A stretch of 64,000 bases of DNA from assembly GCF_022900255.1 (NCBI RefSeq), contig NZ_JALIRM010000005.1, positions 1-64,000 of the forward strand, given 5' to 3'. Positions 16,185 to 26,531 of this stretch are shown one piece after another (position 1 is the stretch's first letter; each line of letters begins with the position of its first letter). The notes under the pieces are model-generated. The model was given only the letters and a program-made list of their open reading frames with translations, was not told the DNA's origin and did no database searches. Both the position numbers and the translations under genes were made by a program. Source of the stretch: Lederbergia wuyishanensis. GTDB taxonomy: Bacteria > Bacillota > Bacilli > Bacillales > Bacillaceae_C.

Positions 16185-16955
16185 ATGGATTATATTATCA
16201 TTATTTTTTTTATAGGATTCATTGGATCTTTTATTTCTGGAATGCTTGGAATAGGCGGATCCATTATTAAATATCCAATGCTTTTATTTATCCCGCCTCT
16301 ATTTGGTCTAGCAGCATTTACCGCTCATGAGGTTGCCGGAATAAGTGCGATTCAAGTCTTTTTTGCAACAATAGGTGGGGTTTGGGCTTATCGAAAAGGC
16401 GGATATTTGAATAAAAAATTAATTATTTATATGGGTGTCAGTATACTAATCGGAAGTTTTCTTGGTGGTTTCGGATCGAAGTTAATGTCTGAGAATGGAA
16501 TTAATCTTATATATGGAATACTGGCATTGCTTGCTGCTGTAATGATGTTTATTCCGAAAAAAGGAATTGACGATACTCCGCATAGCGAAGTTGTTTTTAA
16601 TAAATGGCTAGCAGCTGGATTGGCTTTTATTGTCGGAATAGGGGCAGGGATTGTTGGGGCTGCAGGTGCATTTTTACTTGTACCGATTATGCTCGTAGTA
16701 TTAAAAATCCCTACACGAATGACAATTGCTTCATCCCTTGCCATAACATTTATTTCTTCAATTGGATCAACTGTGGGAAAAATTACAACTGGACAAGTTG
16801 ATTATTTTCCTGCATTAATTATGGTTATCGCTAGTTTAATAGCAGCGCCTATTGGTGCGACTGTAGGTAAAAAGATGAATACAAAAGTTTTACAAATAAT
16901 GTTAGCTGTATTAATACTAGCAACCGCAATAAAAATATGGATTGATATTTTATAA
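16185..16955 (+). CDS. TauE/SafE (TSUP) family exporter, YrkJ-like
   Basis: A 256-aa integral membrane protein with two related halves. [13 protein letters not shown] occurs near residue 20 and [13 protein letters not shown] near residue 160, both typical of TSUP proteins. Family members move sulfite, taurine-type sulfonates or other sulfur compounds. As the last gene of the sulfur module it probably removes sulfite made by the dioxygenase. It corresponds to yrkJ of B. subtilis and tauE of the S. aureus cst locus. Confidence 0.88.
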   Translation: MDYIIIIFFIGFIGSFISGMLGIGGSIIKYPMLLFIPPLFGLAAFTAHEVAGISAIQVFFATIGGVWAYRKGGYLNKKLIIYMGVSILIGSFLGGFGSKLMSENGINLIYGILALLAAVMMFIPKKGIDDTPHSEVVFNKWLAAGLAFIVGIGAGIVGAAGAFLLVPIMLVVLKIPTRMTIASSLAITFISSIGSTVGKITTGQVDYFPALIMVIASLIAAPIGATVGKKMNTKVLQIMLAVLILATAIKIWIDIL

Positions 16956-16963
16956 TGTACAGG

Positions 16964-16994
16964 CCAAACAATGAAGTTCATTGTTTGGTTTTTT
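16964..16994 (+). terminator. Rho-independent terminator of the sulfur module
   Basis: A 12-bp stem (ccaaacaatgaa/ttcattgtttgg) with a minimal loop and a T-run, just after the TauE stop. Confidence 0.88.
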
Positions 16995-17028
16995 ACAAGA
17001 GAACAATAATATTAAATGTTTATCTTAA

Positions 17029-17115
17029 GGAGCCACCGGTTCGAGGGCAAATAAGCTAAGTCATTCAGAAAATTTGCTTGTCGCCTAAGACTACGTGCTT
17101 TGGCTTTTCTTGCAT
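17029..17115. repeat. Dispersed intergenic repeat, diverged copy
   Basis: Shares CGGTTCGAGG, the 'tgcttgtcgcctaag' block and the GTGCTTTGGCTTTTCT end with the copy near 47.32-47.45 kb (CGGCTCGAGG ... TTGCGCTTTTGTTCT). It lacks the GTCTAGCT left end. It lies between the exporter and the DUF1259 gene. Confidence 0.5.
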
Positions 17116-17170
17116 ATTACTAATTAATAAAACATAGATTAGGACAGGAGTATCTAATGGGAGGTTAGTC

Positions 17171-17575
17171 ATGAACGGGTATACAAGTCTTTGTGATCAA
17201 TTTTCTGCTATTTTTAATACGAAAAGTAAGATTAGTCACGGTGTTTGTTCTGTCTCGCTTCATCGAAATTTTTCCGTTACTGTTCAAGGTAGGACTACTA
17301 CTTCAGTTGTGCCTGTAAGTGTTTCGTTTGAAGCTTTGGATCAAAACGGAAATGCTCTGAATCTTGCAGAAATAGCTATTCTTGAAAAAGAAGTTCCATC
17401 GTTCATGTACTCGGTTGTTCAGCATGGTTTAATCGTTAGTGCCTTGCACAATCATTGGATTTTCGTAAATCCTAATATTTTGTATATGCATATACAATCC
17501 GTTGAACCACCCTTACAATTTGGTAGGAAGCTAGTAAATGCATTTTCTGCATTAAGTAGTTATCCAAAATCTTAG
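17171..17575 (+). CDS. DUF1259 (LppY/LpqO-like) domain protein
   Basis: A 134-aa protein of the DUF1259 family. Landmarks are VSVSFEALDQNGNALNLAEIAI and a late SALHNHW-IFVNP segment, as in LppY/LpqO-type proteins. No signal peptide or membrane segment is evident here, although some relatives are lipoproteins. No biochemical role is established. It stands alone between the sulfur module and the second sugar cluster. The ATG has GGGAGG upstream. Confidence 0.7.
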   Translation: MNGYTSLCDQFSAIFNTKSKISHGVCSVSLHRNFSVTVQGRTTTSVVPVSVSFEALDQNGNALNLAEIAILEKEVPSFMYSVVQHGLIVSALHNHWIFVNPNILYMHIQSVEPPLQFGRKLVNAFSALSSYPKS

Positions 17576-17707
17576 TGGAGTAGAAATGAAAAGGTTTTCA
17601 ACAGGACCTTTATATGGTATCTTATTACATATAGCCTCATGACTTGTACATACTTTGTATAACGGTTAATCAAAGTTTAGAATAACTAAATATGGGGAGT
17701 GGGGAAA

Positions 17708-18676
17708 ATGAAGTTAGGAGTTTTTTCGGTTTTATTTGGCCAAAAAAGCTTTGAAGAAATGCTAGATTATGTGGCAGAAAGTGGTTTGCAAGCGATCGAA
17801 CTAGGAACTGGCGGTTATCCTGGCAACACTCACTGTGATGCTGCAAGCTTACTAGCGGATGAGGAAAAATTAACTAGATTCAGAGAGGCTATTAATAGTA
17901 GAGGTCTGGAAATCAGTGCGCTTAGCTGTCACGGAAATCCTCTGCATCCAAATAAGGAAATTGCCAATCAGCATCATGAGGATTTTCAAAATTCCGTCAA
18001 GTTAGCAGCGAAACTTGGTGTAGAGACGGTTATTACTTTTTCAGGTTGTCCTGGTGAATCCGAACAGTCTCTTAACCCTTCATGGGTAACATGCCCTTGG
18101 CCAGAGGATTTTGGGAGAGTTCTAGATTGGCAATGGGAAGAAAAAGTCATTCCTTACTGGAAAGAACAAGACCAATTTTTAAAAGAGCATGGAGTGCGGG
18201 TTGCGATAGAACCTCATCCCGGATTCGTCGTTTACAATACCGAAACAATGTTGCGGCTTCGTGAGGAATGCGGAGATAGTATTGGGGTGAACTTTGATCC
18301 GAGTCACTTATTCTGGCAAAACATGGATCCAATCGTGGGAATTAAAGATTTGGCAAAGGCTGGAGCATTATACCACTTCCATGCGAAAGATACTGGAATC
18401 GATGCTCAAAATACTGCCGCTAATGGAGTACTCGATACGAAAAGCTATCGCGACGAATTAAATCGTTCTTGGATTTTCCGAACGGTCGGCTATGGTCATG
18501 GAGAGGAAACATGGAGGAAAATAATTAGTACTCTTCAACTGGTTGGTTATGATGGTGTCATTAGTATCGAACACGAGGATAGTTTGATGTCAGTAGAAGA
18601 AGGCTTCCAAAAAGCAGCTTCTTTCCTTCAAAATTTGCTTATTAAAGAAAGGATCGGTGAAATTTGGTGGGCGTAA
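17708..18676 (+). CDS. Sugar phosphate isomerase/epimerase family protein
   Basis: 322 aa, the same length as the paralogue at 8290. Conserved stretches include [41 protein letters not shown] and SIEHED, so the metal-binding residues are kept. Start chosen at the ATG at 17708, 4-7 nt after a GGGG-rich site; an in-frame GTG at 17699 would add three residues. Its stop overlaps the start of the dehydrogenase that follows, so the two are co-translated. Probably a keto-sugar or inositol-type isomerase. Confidence 0.88.
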   Translation: MKLGVFSVLFGQKSFEEMLDYVAESGLQAIELGTGGYPGNTHCDAASLLADEEKLTRFREAINSRGLEISALSCHGNPLHPNKEIANQHHEDFQNSVKLAAKLGVETVITFSGCPGESEQSLNPSWVTCPWPEDFGRVLDWQWEEKVIPYWKEQDQFLKEHGVRVAIEPHPGFVVYNTETMLRLREECGDSIGVNFDPSHLFWQNMDPIVGIKDLAKAGALYHFHAKDTGIDAQNTAANGVLDTKSYRDELNRSWIFRTVGYGHGEETWRKIISTLQLVGYDGVISIEHEDSLMSVEEGFQKAASFLQNLLIKERIGEIWWA

Positions 18677-19851
18677 AAAAGAAGATTAGGATTGGTATGA
18701 TAGGTTATAAATTTATGGGGAAGGCACATTCGCACGCGTATCGCGATCTTCCGTTTTATTTTGATTGTGATGTAGAACCTGTCCTTCAAGCAGTAGTAGG
18801 ACGTGATGAAGATGGGGTAAGAGAAGCTGCAGAGAGAATGGGCTTCGCTTCGTATGAAACGGATTGGAGAAAGTTGATTGAACGTGATGATATTGATTTA
18901 ATAGATATCGTCACACCGAATAATACACATGCGGAGATTGCAATTGCAGCTGCTGAAGCTGGAAAACATATTCTTTGCGAAAAGCCACTTGCTTTGACAT
19001 TAGAAGATGCTCAACGCATGTATAATGCGGTGAAAAAGAATAATGTCATTCACATGGTATGCCATAACTATCGATTTGCACCTGCTGTTCAATTTGCGAA
19101 AAAATTGATTCAAGAGGGTAGATTGGGTAAAATCTATCATGTGCGTGCACAATATTTGCAAGATTGGATCATGGATCCGAAATTTCCAAGTGTATGGCGT
19201 CTGAAAAAAGCAGTGACTGGTTCTGGTGCACTTGGAGATATTGCAGCACACAGTATTGACATGGCGCGATTCCTAGTTGGTGAATTTGAAGAAGTAACTG
19301 GTATGATGGAAACGTTCATTAAGGAGCGTCCCGTAGCAGATTCAAGTGGTGGATTAAGTGCAAAATCTGAAAGCACCATTATGGAAGAAGTAGATGTCGA
19401 TGATGCTTCAGCATTCTTAGTTCGCTTTGAAAACGGAGCGATGGGCGTATTTGAAGCAACTCGATTTGCAGGTGGAAATCGAAATGGGAATCGCATTGAA
19501 ATTAATGGATCTAAAGGCTCCATTCGTTGGGATATGGAACAAATGAACAATTTGGAAGTTTATTTTGCTGACGATGAAAACGGACTTCAAGGCTTCCGAA
19601 ATATCACATGTACGGAAGAGCATCATCCATTTGCAGGTGCTTACTGGCCAGCGGGACATATTATCGGGTATGAACATACGTTTATTAACCTTATGACAGA
19701 GTTAATGAAAGGTATTTCTGAAGGATATAGCCCATCTCCTAATTTTGAAGATGGAGTTAGAAATCAAGAAATATTAACAGCAATTGAAAAGTCGGCTGAA
19801 ACGCGCAGTTGGGTTAATGTTAAACAAATGCGTTTAGTGGAAAACGTATAA
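18664..19851 (+). CDS. Gfo/Idh/MocA-family oxidoreductase
   Basis: 395 aa. Rossmann motif [15 protein letters not shown] is near the N-terminus; [12 protein letters not shown] near residue 105 is the family EKP motif; [19 protein letters not shown] is in the C-terminal domain. The start overlaps the epimerase stop by 13 nt. TTG (18664) or GTG (18667) could be used, with AAAGGA upstream of both. It probably acts on the same sugar as the epimerase. It is longer than the dehydrogenase at 6995 and not a close copy of it. Confidence 0.87.
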   Translation: MVGVKKKIRIGMIGYKFMGKAHSHAYRDLPFYFDCDVEPVLQAVVGRDEDGVREAAERMGFASYETDWRKLIERDDIDLIDIVTPNNTHAEIAIAAAEAGKHILCEKPLALTLEDAQRMYNAVKKNNVIHMVCHNYRFAPAVQFAKKLIQEGRLGKIYHVRAQYLQDWIMDPKFPSVWRLKKAVTGSGALGDIAAHSIDMARFLVGEFEEVTGMMETFIKERPVADSSGGLSAKSESTIMEEVDVDDASAFLVRFENGAMGVFEATRFAGGNRNGNRIEINGSKGSIRWDMEQMNNLEVYFADDENGLQGFRNITCTEEHHPFAGAYWPAGHIIGYEHTFINLMTELMKGISEGYSPSPNFEDGVRNQEILTAIEKSAETRSWVNVKQMRLVENV

Positions 19852-19945
19852 GCTTATCACAAAAAAGTAGAAACCGACATATAGTTTCTTATTTTCTTGA
19901 TTCAAGCTGTATGCAATAATTATTATGAAGAATTAATTAAACGTC

Positions 19946-19966
19946 TGCCCCGGAAATTCCGGGGCA
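19946..19966. other. Short GC-rich perfect inverted repeat
   Basis: A 10-bp arm (TGCCCCGGAA) faces its perfect complement with a single central base. It lies in the 147-nt gap between two dehydrogenase genes, 30 nt before the second start. There is no T-tract, so a protein-binding site or mRNA structure is more likely than a terminator. Confidence 0.6.
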
Positions 19967-19998
19967 AAGCATAAGTCATCATTGTGGAGGATAACAAT

Positions 19999-21102
19999 AT
20001 GGAAAAAGTGAAAATAGGAATCATCGGTTGTGGGATGATAAGTGAAATTTACATAAAAAATACGAAGGAAACTTTTCAAAATCTTGATGTCATTGCAGTT
20101 GCGGACATTAATATGGATAACGCGAAAGCACGTGCTGAACAATTTGGAATCCCTAAAGCATATTCACCTGAAGAGCTTTTGGCTGATGAAGAGATCGAAA
20201 TGGTTATCAATCTAACAATTCCAACTGCACACGCTCCAATTTGCTTACAAGCACTTGAAGCAGGAAAACATGTTTTTGTTGAGAAACCACTTGCGGTTAC
20301 ACGTGAAGATGGAAAGAAAATTTTAGAATTAGCTAAGAGTAAAGGGCTTTATGTCGGTTCTGCACCGGACACATTTTTAGGTGGGGGACTTCAAACATGT
20401 CGAAAACTAATCGATGATGGCTGGATAGGTGAACCAATTGCAGCGAGTGCTTTTATGATGGGGAGCGGTCCTGAAGGTTTCCATCCAAATCCTGACTTTT
20501 TCTATGTTGAGGGTGGAGGTCCAATGTTTGATATGGGACCATACTATTTAACTGCACTAATTAACTTAATAGGACCAATCAAGCGAGTTACTGGCTGTGC
20601 AAGAGCGACTTATCCTGAAAGAACAATTAAGGCTGGCCCACGAGCAGGGGAAAAAGTTCCTGTTGAAATTCCTACACATATTTCAGGTGTATTCGAATTT
20701 GCAAATGGTGCCATTGGTTCCATTACGACCAGCTTCGATGTATGGGGCTCTCAATTACCAAGAATTGAAATTTATGGTACGACAGGAACTCTTATCGTTC
20801 CCGATCCAAATACATTCGGCGGTCCTATCTATGTTAAAAGACAAGGGGAAGCGCAGTGGACTGAAATCCCACTGACTCATAGTTTTAGAGAAAATAGTAG
20901 GGGAATCGGAGCTGCCGACATGGCAAACGCCATTCGAACAGGACGTGCAAACCGTGCTAGCGGAGAATTGGCTTTCCATGTGCTAGATGTAATGCACGCT
21001 TTTATCGATGCATCTGAAAAAGGACAACATATCGAAATTTCAAGTGGCTGCATTAGACCTGAAGCCCTTCCGATGAACCAACCAACTGATTTTTTATCAT
21101 AA
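19999..21102 (+). CDS. Gfo/Idh/MocA-family oxidoreductase
   Basis: About 367 aa. It has IGIIGCGMISEIYIKN at the N-terminus, VEKPLAVTREDG (EKP motif) near residue 90 and GGPMFDMGPYYLTAL in the catalytic domain. Start chosen at the ATG at 19999, 7 nt after TGGAGGA; the GTG at 19984 is upstream of that site. It is the third Gfo/Idh/MocA gene in the region and closes the second sugar cluster. The substrate is unknown. Confidence 0.87.
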   Translation: MEKVKIGIIGCGMISEIYIKNTKETFQNLDVIAVADINMDNAKARAEQFGIPKAYSPEELLADEEIEMVINLTIPTAHAPICLQALEAGKHVFVEKPLAVTREDGKKILELAKSKGLYVGSAPDTFLGGGLQTCRKLIDDGWIGEPIAASAFMMGSGPEGFHPNPDFFYVEGGGPMFDMGPYYLTALINLIGPIKRVTGCARATYPERTIKAGPRAGEKVPVEIPTHISGVFEFANGAIGSITTSFDVWGSQLPRIEIYGTTGTLIVPDPNTFGGPIYVKRQGEAQWTEIPLTHSFRENSRGIGAADMANAIRTGRANRASGELAFHVLDVMHAFIDASEKGQHIEISSGCIRPEALPMNQPTDFLS

Positions 21103-21120
21103 ATATTTTAAATGACAACA

Positions 21121-21158
21121 AGACTCTCAAAATGTAACTTTTTTGGGAGTCTTTTTTG
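21121..21158 (+). terminator. Rho-independent terminator
   Basis: A 12-bp stem with G-U pairs (agactctcaaaa/ttttgggagtct) followed by a T-run. Confidence 0.85.
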
Positions 21159-21365
21159 TATGTATGTTTTATGTTTCGCCAGTGAGAGCAGTGCCTTTTG
21201 GAGTTAATCCAAGGGGAGGCTTAATTCAGTGGAGAAGAACCATTTATAGCCGCACAGTTCTTTCCTTGGTGCAGTGCAAGAAGTTAAGTTCTTCCTCCAA
21301 TCAAGTTGGATTAACTCATATGTTACAAATAGTAAATTTATACCTCTAAACGAGTTCAACCAACA

Positions 21366-21530
21366 CATAATATTGAAAAATAGCAGAGTTCGCCGTGAAT
21401 CGAGTGGACCTCCGCACAATAGTGAAAAATGACTGAGTTATTCAGAGAGTCGAGCTCGATCACCGCATAATAGTGATAAATAGCTGAGTTATGCCTCGAA
21501 TCTTTTCAATCACCACAGAATTGTAAAAAA
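21366..21530. repeat. 51-bp tandem repeat array, about 3 degenerate units
   Basis: Units begin near 21366, 21415 and 21466, with a partial one near 21517. Spacing is 49, 51 and about 51 bp. Each has a CATAATAGTG-AAAAAT start and a CTGAGTTAT block. A palindrome TCGAGCTCGA is present in the second. The rest of the 535-nt gap (21103-21638) shows only the two terminators. Confidence 0.7.
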
Positions 21531-21600
21531 GCTCTTTTCTCTTCAATGTATAGTAACAATTGATCTGCGGATTTCGAGTAGAGTAGTAGTGAACTAAATC

Positions 21601-21630
21601 AAAAAAGAGACAGCAGCTAAGCCGTCTCTT
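21601..21630 (-). terminator. Terminator of the catalase gene
   Basis: On the minus strand, AAGAGACGGC pairs imperfectly with GCTGTCTCTT and a T-run follows. It lies 9 nt after the catalase stop. Confidence 0.85.
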
Positions 21631-21638
21631 AAAAAATA

Positions 21639-23129
21639 TTAAACTTCTGTTACGGCAATTCCCGTTTCACTCATTGGAATGCCAAGTGCATTTGCCACAC
21701 CTTCACCATAAGCAGGGTCTGCTTTGTAGCAGTGGATGATATGTCTAATTTTAATTTCTTTCGGAGCATCGCCCATTGCACGAGCGGTATTTCCAAAGAG
21801 AGCTTCTTTTTGCTCATCGTTCATTTTATTAAAGAGAAGACCGGGTTGTGTGAAATATTGATCGTCATCTTCACGGAAATCCCAATTTTTAGCATCGCCA
21901 CTTATTTTTAATGGCGGCTCAGTGAAATCCGGCTGCGATTCCCACTCACCATAACTGTTAGGCTCATAATGCATGGTGCTTCCTAAATTTCCGTCAACTC
22001 TCATTTGTCCATCGCGATGGAAACTATGGAATGGACACTTCGGTGCATTGACTGGAATTTGATGGTGGTTTACACCTAAGCGATAACGTTGAGCATCTCC
22101 ATATGAGAACAATCTTCCTTGCAACATTTTGTCGGGTGAGAATCCAATACCCGGCACAATATTGGCTGGAGTAAATGCAGCTTGTTCTACTTCTGCAAAA
22201 TAGTTTTCAGGATTTCGATTCAAAACGAATTCTCCAACTTCAATAAGAGGGAAGTCCTTTTTATACCAAACTTTTGTAAGATCAAATGGGTTGTAAGGCA
22301 TGTTTTCTGCCTCTTCTTCTGTCATCACTTGGATATACATTTTCCATTTCGGGAAGTCACCATTTTCAATACTTTCATATAGATCCTTTTGGTGGGATTC
22401 GCGATCCTTACCAATAAGAGCTTCTGCTTCAGCATCTGTTAAATTTTCAATTCCTTGTTGAGAACGGAAATGGAATTTTACCCAATAGCGTTCGTTCTCT
22501 GCACTTATCATGCTATACGTATGGCTTCCGAAACCGTGCATATGGCGATATGACTTAGGAATTCCGCGGTCACTCATAACAATCGTTACTTGGTGAAGAG
22601 CTTCAGGCAATGAAGTCCAGAAGTCCCAATTGTTTTTCGCACTTCGCATATTTGTTCTAGGATCACGTTTTACAGCATGATTTAGATCTGGGAAGTTAAG
22701 AGGGTCTCTAAAGAAAAATACGGGCGTATTATTTCCTACAAGGTCCCAGTTTCCTTGTTCTGTATAAAACTTTAACGCAAATCCACGAATATCACGCTCT
22801 GCATCAGCCGCTCCACGCTCACCCGCAACTGTAGAAAAACGAGCGAACATTTCAGTTTGCTTACCAACTTCTGAAAAAATTCTTGCTTTTGTATATTTTG
22901 TAATGTCGTTTGTGACTGTGAATGTGCCGTATGCTCCTGATCCTTTGGCATGCATACGTCTTTCAGGGATGACTTCTCTATCAAAGTGAGCTAGCTTTTC
23001 GATCAACCAAACATCTTGTAGCAAAACAGGACCCCTTGGACCTGCAGTCATAGAATTCTGGTTATCGATGACTGGGGCACCTGCAGCAGTCGTTAATTTT
23101 TTCAATTGCTTCTTCTCATTCTCACTCAA
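21639..23129 (-). CDS. katA: Monofunctional haem catalase (clade of B. subtilis KatA)
   Basis: 496 aa, a usual length for small-subunit catalases. Landmarks are [16 protein letters not shown] with the distal His, [12 protein letters not shown], the distal Asn region ([12 protein letters not shown]) and the proximal haem ligand Tyr in [14 protein letters not shown]. It degrades H2O2 in the cytosol. A PerR-like box lies 37-51 nt upstream, so peroxide induction is expected. It stands alone with its own terminator. Confidence 0.95.
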   Translation of the reverse strand: MSENEKKQLKKLTTAAGAPVIDNQNSMTAGPRGPVLLQDVWLIEKLAHFDREVIPERRMHAKGSGAYGTFTVTNDITKYTKARIFSEVGKQTEMFARFSTVAGERGAADAERDIRGFALKFYTEQGNWDLVGNNTPVFFFRDPLNFPDLNHAVKRDPRTNMRSAKNNWDFWTSLPEALHQVTIVMSDRGIPKSYRHMHGFGSHTYSMISAENERYWVKFHFRSQQGIENLTDAEAEALIGKDRESHQKDLYESIENGDFPKWKMYIQVMTEEEAENMPYNPFDLTKVWYKKDFPLIEVGEFVLNRNPENYFAEVEQAAFTPANIVPGIGFSPDKMLQGRLFSYGDAQRYRLGVNHHQIPVNAPKCPFHSFHRDGQMRVDGNLGSTMHYEPNSYGEWESQPDFTEPPLKISGDAKNWDFREDDDQYFTQPGLLFNKMNDEQKEALFGNTARAMGDAPKEIKIRHIIHCYKADPAYGEGVANALGIPMSETGIAVTEV

Positions 23130-23165
23130 GAAACGTGCACCTCCGATAATGTGGTATGTAACTTA

Positions 23166-23180
23166 CAATAATTATTATAA
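23166..23180. promoter_or_regulatory. PerR box
   Basis: CAATAATTATTATAA matches the PerR consensus TTATAATNATTATAA at 12 of 14 defined positions, just upstream of the catalase gene. Confidence 0.8.
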
Positions 23181-23428
23181 CAGACTAATTATAAGTTTAC
23201 TATATTTATAATATAAGATTTTTTATAAAAAAGGTTCCAATATTCTACAAAAGAAATCCTTTAACTGGCAATATTCGACTAAAATATTCACTTCTTACAC
23301 ACGCAAATAGCATTTTTTTAATAATTACAAAATATTTCTCCTATAATAAGCAACTCAGGTTGTTAACTTATGAAAGACATTGTATGATAAAATATATTTA
23401 TGAATTAGTGTCTAAGGAGGAAGTAAAA

Positions 23429-24847
23429 TTGTCGAAACAGCAAATAGGCGTTATTGGTTTGGCAGTTATGGGGAAAAACCTCGCTTTAAATATTGAAAGT
23501 CGTGGATATTCTGTTGCAGTATATAATCGTTCTTCTGAAAAAACAGAAGATTTTATGGAGAATGAAGCGAAGGGTAAAAACTTTGTCGGTGCCTTAACTA
23601 TAGAAGAGTTTGTTAATTCGTTGGAAAAGCCACGTAAGATTTTGCTTATGGTAAAAGCAGGGGCAGCTACAGATGCAACAATCGAATCTTTAAAGCCACA
23701 CCTAGAACAAGGCGATATTTTAATCGATGGCGGAAATACGTTTTTCCAAGATACCATTCGCCGTAACAAAGAACTAAGTGAAGCGGGTCTTCATTTTATT
23801 GGCACAGGAGTTTCAGGTGGAGAAGAAGGAGCACTTACAGGTCCTTCCATTATGCCGGGTGGACAAAAAGAAGCTTACGATTTAGTTGAACCTATCTTCC
23901 AGGCGATTTCTGCAAAGGTGAATGGAGAAGCATGTAGTACATATATAGGTCCAGATGGAGCGGGCCACTATGTGAAAATGGTTCATAATGGAATTGAATA
24001 TGGCGATATGCAATTGATTTGTGAAGCTTATTATATTATGAAAAATATTTTAGGCTTAAATGCAGAGGAATTGCACGAAGTATTCTCAGAGTGGAATAAA
24101 GGAGAACTTGATAGTTATCTTATCGAGATCACAGCTGATATTTTTGCGAAAGTAGATGAAGAAACTGGAAAACCGCTAGTGGACTTGATTAAAGATACTG
24201 CTGGTCAAAAAGGTACAGGTAAATGGACGAGCCAAAACGCATTGGACTTAGGTGTTCCACTTCCACTTATTACTGAATCTGTATTTGCACGTTTCATTTC
24301 AGCAATGAAGGAAGAACGTGTAGCAGCAAGTAAAGTATTAAACGGCCCTGAAGTATCCGCTTTTGAAGGGGACAAAAAAGAACTTATTGAAGCAGTTCGC
24401 AAAGCATTATACATGAGTAAAATTTGTTCATATGCTCAAGGTTTTGCGCAAATGAAGGCAGCGTCAGAAGAATATGGCTGGGATCTAAAATATGGCGATA
24501 TTGCAATGATCTTTAGAGGCGGATGTATCATTCGTGCACAATTCTTGCAAAAAATTAAAGATGCTTATGATCGAGATGCAAACCTAGCTAACTTAATGCT
24601 TGATCCATACTTTAAGGAAATCGTTGAAAGCTATCAGTCGGCACTTCGTAAAGTAATTGCCATTGCAGTTGAACGCGGAATCGCAGTTCCTTGCTTCTCA
24701 AGCGCGATTGCATACTATGACAGTTATCGTACAGAAACTTTGCCTGCAAATTTATTACAAGCACAACGCGACTATTTTGGTGCCCACACTTATGAGCGCC
24801 TTGATAAAGAAGGTACTTTCCATACAGAATGGATGAATAAGAATTAA
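23429..24847 (+). CDS. gndA: 6-phosphogluconate dehydrogenase, decarboxylating
   Basis: 472 aa, the usual size. The N-terminal NADP fold reads [48 protein letters not shown] and the catalytic Lys region [20 protein letters not shown] are all present. It converts 6-phosphogluconate to ribulose 5-phosphate, CO2 and NADPH. Start chosen at the TTG at 23429, 8 nt after AAGGAGGA; the longer frame from 23360 adds 23 residues not seen in the family. Gluconokinase lies 2 kb downstream. Confidence 0.95.
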   Translation: MSKQQIGVIGLAVMGKNLALNIESRGYSVAVYNRSSEKTEDFMENEAKGKNFVGALTIEEFVNSLEKPRKILLMVKAGAATDATIESLKPHLEQGDILIDGGNTFFQDTIRRNKELSEAGLHFIGTGVSGGEEGALTGPSIMPGGQKEAYDLVEPIFQAISAKVNGEACSTYIGPDGAGHYVKMVHNGIEYGDMQLICEAYYIMKNILGLNAEELHEVFSEWNKGELDSYLIEITADIFAKVDEETGKPLVDLIKDTAGQKGTGKWTSQNALDLGVPLPLITESVFARFISAMKEERVAASKVLNGPEVSAFEGDKKELIEAVRKALYMSKICSYAQGFAQMKAASEEYGWDLKYGDIAMIFRGGCIIRAQFLQKIKDAYDRDANLANLMLDPYFKEIVESYQSALRKVIAIAVERGIAVPCFSSAIAYYDSYRTETLPANLLQAQRDYFGAHTYERLDKEGTFHTEWMNKN

Positions 24848-24852
24848 TATAG

Positions 24853-24886
24853 AAAAACCCGGGAGAATTATCTACCGGGTTTTTTA
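24853..24886 (+). terminator. Rho-independent terminator
   Basis: The aaaacccgg arm pairs with ccgggtttt and a T-run follows, 6 nt after the gnd stop. Confidence 0.9.
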
Positions 24887-24921
24887 AACGTTTTAAGGGA
24901 AAATTTAAAAACTAAGACTTT

Positions 24922-25001
24922 GCTGTCCAAACCGCGAAGTTAAAAGTTAAAGAGCAACTTTAACTTTTACTTGTCGGATTAAGGAGCTTGCGCTTTTGTT
25001 C
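24922..25001. repeat. Dispersed intergenic repeat, partial copy
   Basis: Contains CCGCGAAGTTAAAAGT, a self-complementary agttaaagagcaactttaact stretch, and ends GGAGCTTGCGCTTTTGTTC. This parallels the right half of the copy at 47320-47446. It lies directly before the full copy at 25057. Confidence 0.6.
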
Positions 25002-25056
25002 AAAGTAAAGAAAGTATAAAATTTTTACAATCCTTATTTAAAGGAAGTCTTTCAAT

Positions 25057-25267
25057 GTCTAGCTCCAGGCGCCCAGCGACTAGCAAACTTTCAGCTTCTT
25101 CCTACAATAAGGTCAACATCGGCTCGTTCCTCGCTGTGTTTCCTTTATCTCGTCAGAAGCTTATAGAGGAACGTCGACTAAAAACCGCCACGTCCTGTGG
25201 CGACGTCGACGGACCCACATCCTGTGGGCCTGTACGTCGCTGAACGGGCGCCTTGCGCTTTTCTTAT
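25057..25267. repeat. Dispersed intergenic repeat, copy B (long form)
   Basis: Starts GTCTAGCTCCAGGCGCCCAG and ends GGGCGCCTTGCGCTTTTC; the ends are strongly complementary (ggcgccc/gggcgcc). The interior holds shorter dyads (cacgtcctgtggcgacgtcgac; cccacatcctgtggg). The same order of blocks occurs at 38539 and, shortened, at 8075. It ends at the ROK gene stop, so it may also act as that gene's 3' structure. Confidence 0.8.
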
Positions 25268-26442
25268 TACAATGTTCTATTCATTGTGATTTGCAAATTC
25301 AACTCAGAAATTTGTAAGAATTTTTTTATTGATAATGCACAAGCACCCATAACGCATGCTTGTTTTCCAAGTTCGGATATAAGAAGCTTGCTATAATGGT
25401 TAATGTTTGAGTTCAATCGCCTCTCGATTTGGGTAATTGCATTTGGACTTAGACGCAGCAACTCGGAATTGAGTACAATAATTTCTGGGTTGTACATATT
25501 AATGATGTTATTCAGTCCAATAGAAATATATTTAATCAGTTGTTCCATTTGTTCAACAACGTCAGGTTTGCCCATTTTTAACCACGTATGGATATCGTAA
25601 TAGTCGGCATTAGTACGTTGATAATTTTCCTCTAATTGCTTAAAAAAGCTAGATTCAGATGCATATAGCTCCCAGCATCCTTGATTGCCACATGCACAAT
25701 TGTTTCCGTCAGGTACAACAATCATGTGACCTATTTCACCTGCATAGCCATGGAAACCTTTGTGAATTTCACCGTTCATCATCATACCTAAGCCAATCCC
25801 AGAATGCATGGAAATACTAATTAAGTTACTACTTTTATTATGTTTAAAGACATTTTCAGCGAATGCCGTTAAATTTGCATTATTCTCGATAAAAACCGTC
25901 ACATCTGCCTTGTTTACGAGATCGCTTTTTATATTTTTATTTCGCCATTTAAGATGCGGGAAAAAGAGAATTTTTTCATCTTTCGAAACGAGTCCATGAA
26001 TGCCTACCGTTACTCCGATTAATCCAAACGTACTTCCTTGGCATTTCTTTTTAATTTCAATGATATATTCAACTAAAATATCAACTATTTCATTATAGTC
26101 TTTTGTTTGCAATGGAACGATTTCGATATGAGTAGGAAAGCCAAGTAAGTCTGATAACGTGAATAATATTTGATCCTTATCAAGGTCAATTCCTAATGCG
26201 TATCCTGCTTTTCGGTTTAAAGAAAGAAGGATAGGTCTCCTTCCTAAATTATTATGTTCATATTGTTCCTCAATAAGTAATTGCTCTTCCAATAAATCAG
26301 ATACTTGCACGGATATTGTAGCTTTATTAAGCCCTGTCACTTTTGATAAGTCTGCCCGTGAGATCTTATTGTATTCGATAATTTGACTTAAAATTAAACT
26401 CCTATTTAATTTCTTTATATAGGCTGCATCGCCTGTAATCAT
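25267..26442 (-). CDS. ROK-family transcriptional regulator (XylR/NagC type)
   Basis: 391 aa. N-terminal winged HTH (ISRADLSKVTGLNKATISVQVSDLLEE, about 27-53), then a ROK sugar-kinase-like domain (GIDLDKDQILFTL) with the zinc motif CACGNQGC around residue 250. It should bind a sugar or sugar acid and release its operator. It is divergent from gluconokinase. A dyad overlaps the start of that promoter's transcript, so gluconokinase is the obvious target. The effector may be gluconate, but this is inference. Confidence 0.87.
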   Translation of the reverse strand: MITGDAAYIKKLNRSLILSQIIEYNKISRADLSKVTGLNKATISVQVSDLLEEQLLIEEQYEHNNLGRRPILLSLNRKAGYALGIDLDKDQILFTLSDLLGFPTHIEIVPLQTKDYNEIVDILVEYIIEIKKKCQGSTFGLIGVTVGIHGLVSKDEKILFFPHLKWRNKNIKSDLVNKADVTVFIENNANLTAFAENVFKHNKSSNLISISMHSGIGLGMMMNGEIHKGFHGYAGEIGHMIVVPDGNNCACGNQGCWELYASESSFFKQLEENYQRTNADYYDIHTWLKMGKPDVVEQMEQLIKYISIGLNNIINMYNPEIIVLNSELLRLSPNAITQIERRLNSNINHYSKLLISELGKQACVMGACALSIKKFLQISELNLQITMNRTL

Positions 26443-26531
26443 ATTGATCCCCCTATTAACAAAGATAAAGCTTATTCACTTTTAAGTGTTTCTCTCTATA
26501 GTAAATTACTTAGCTCTTAATCTATTATTAA

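Noticed and set aside
25055-25243. A 62-codon plus-strand frame
   Set aside because: It lies wholly inside a dispersed intergenic repeat copy and is not preserved in the other copies.
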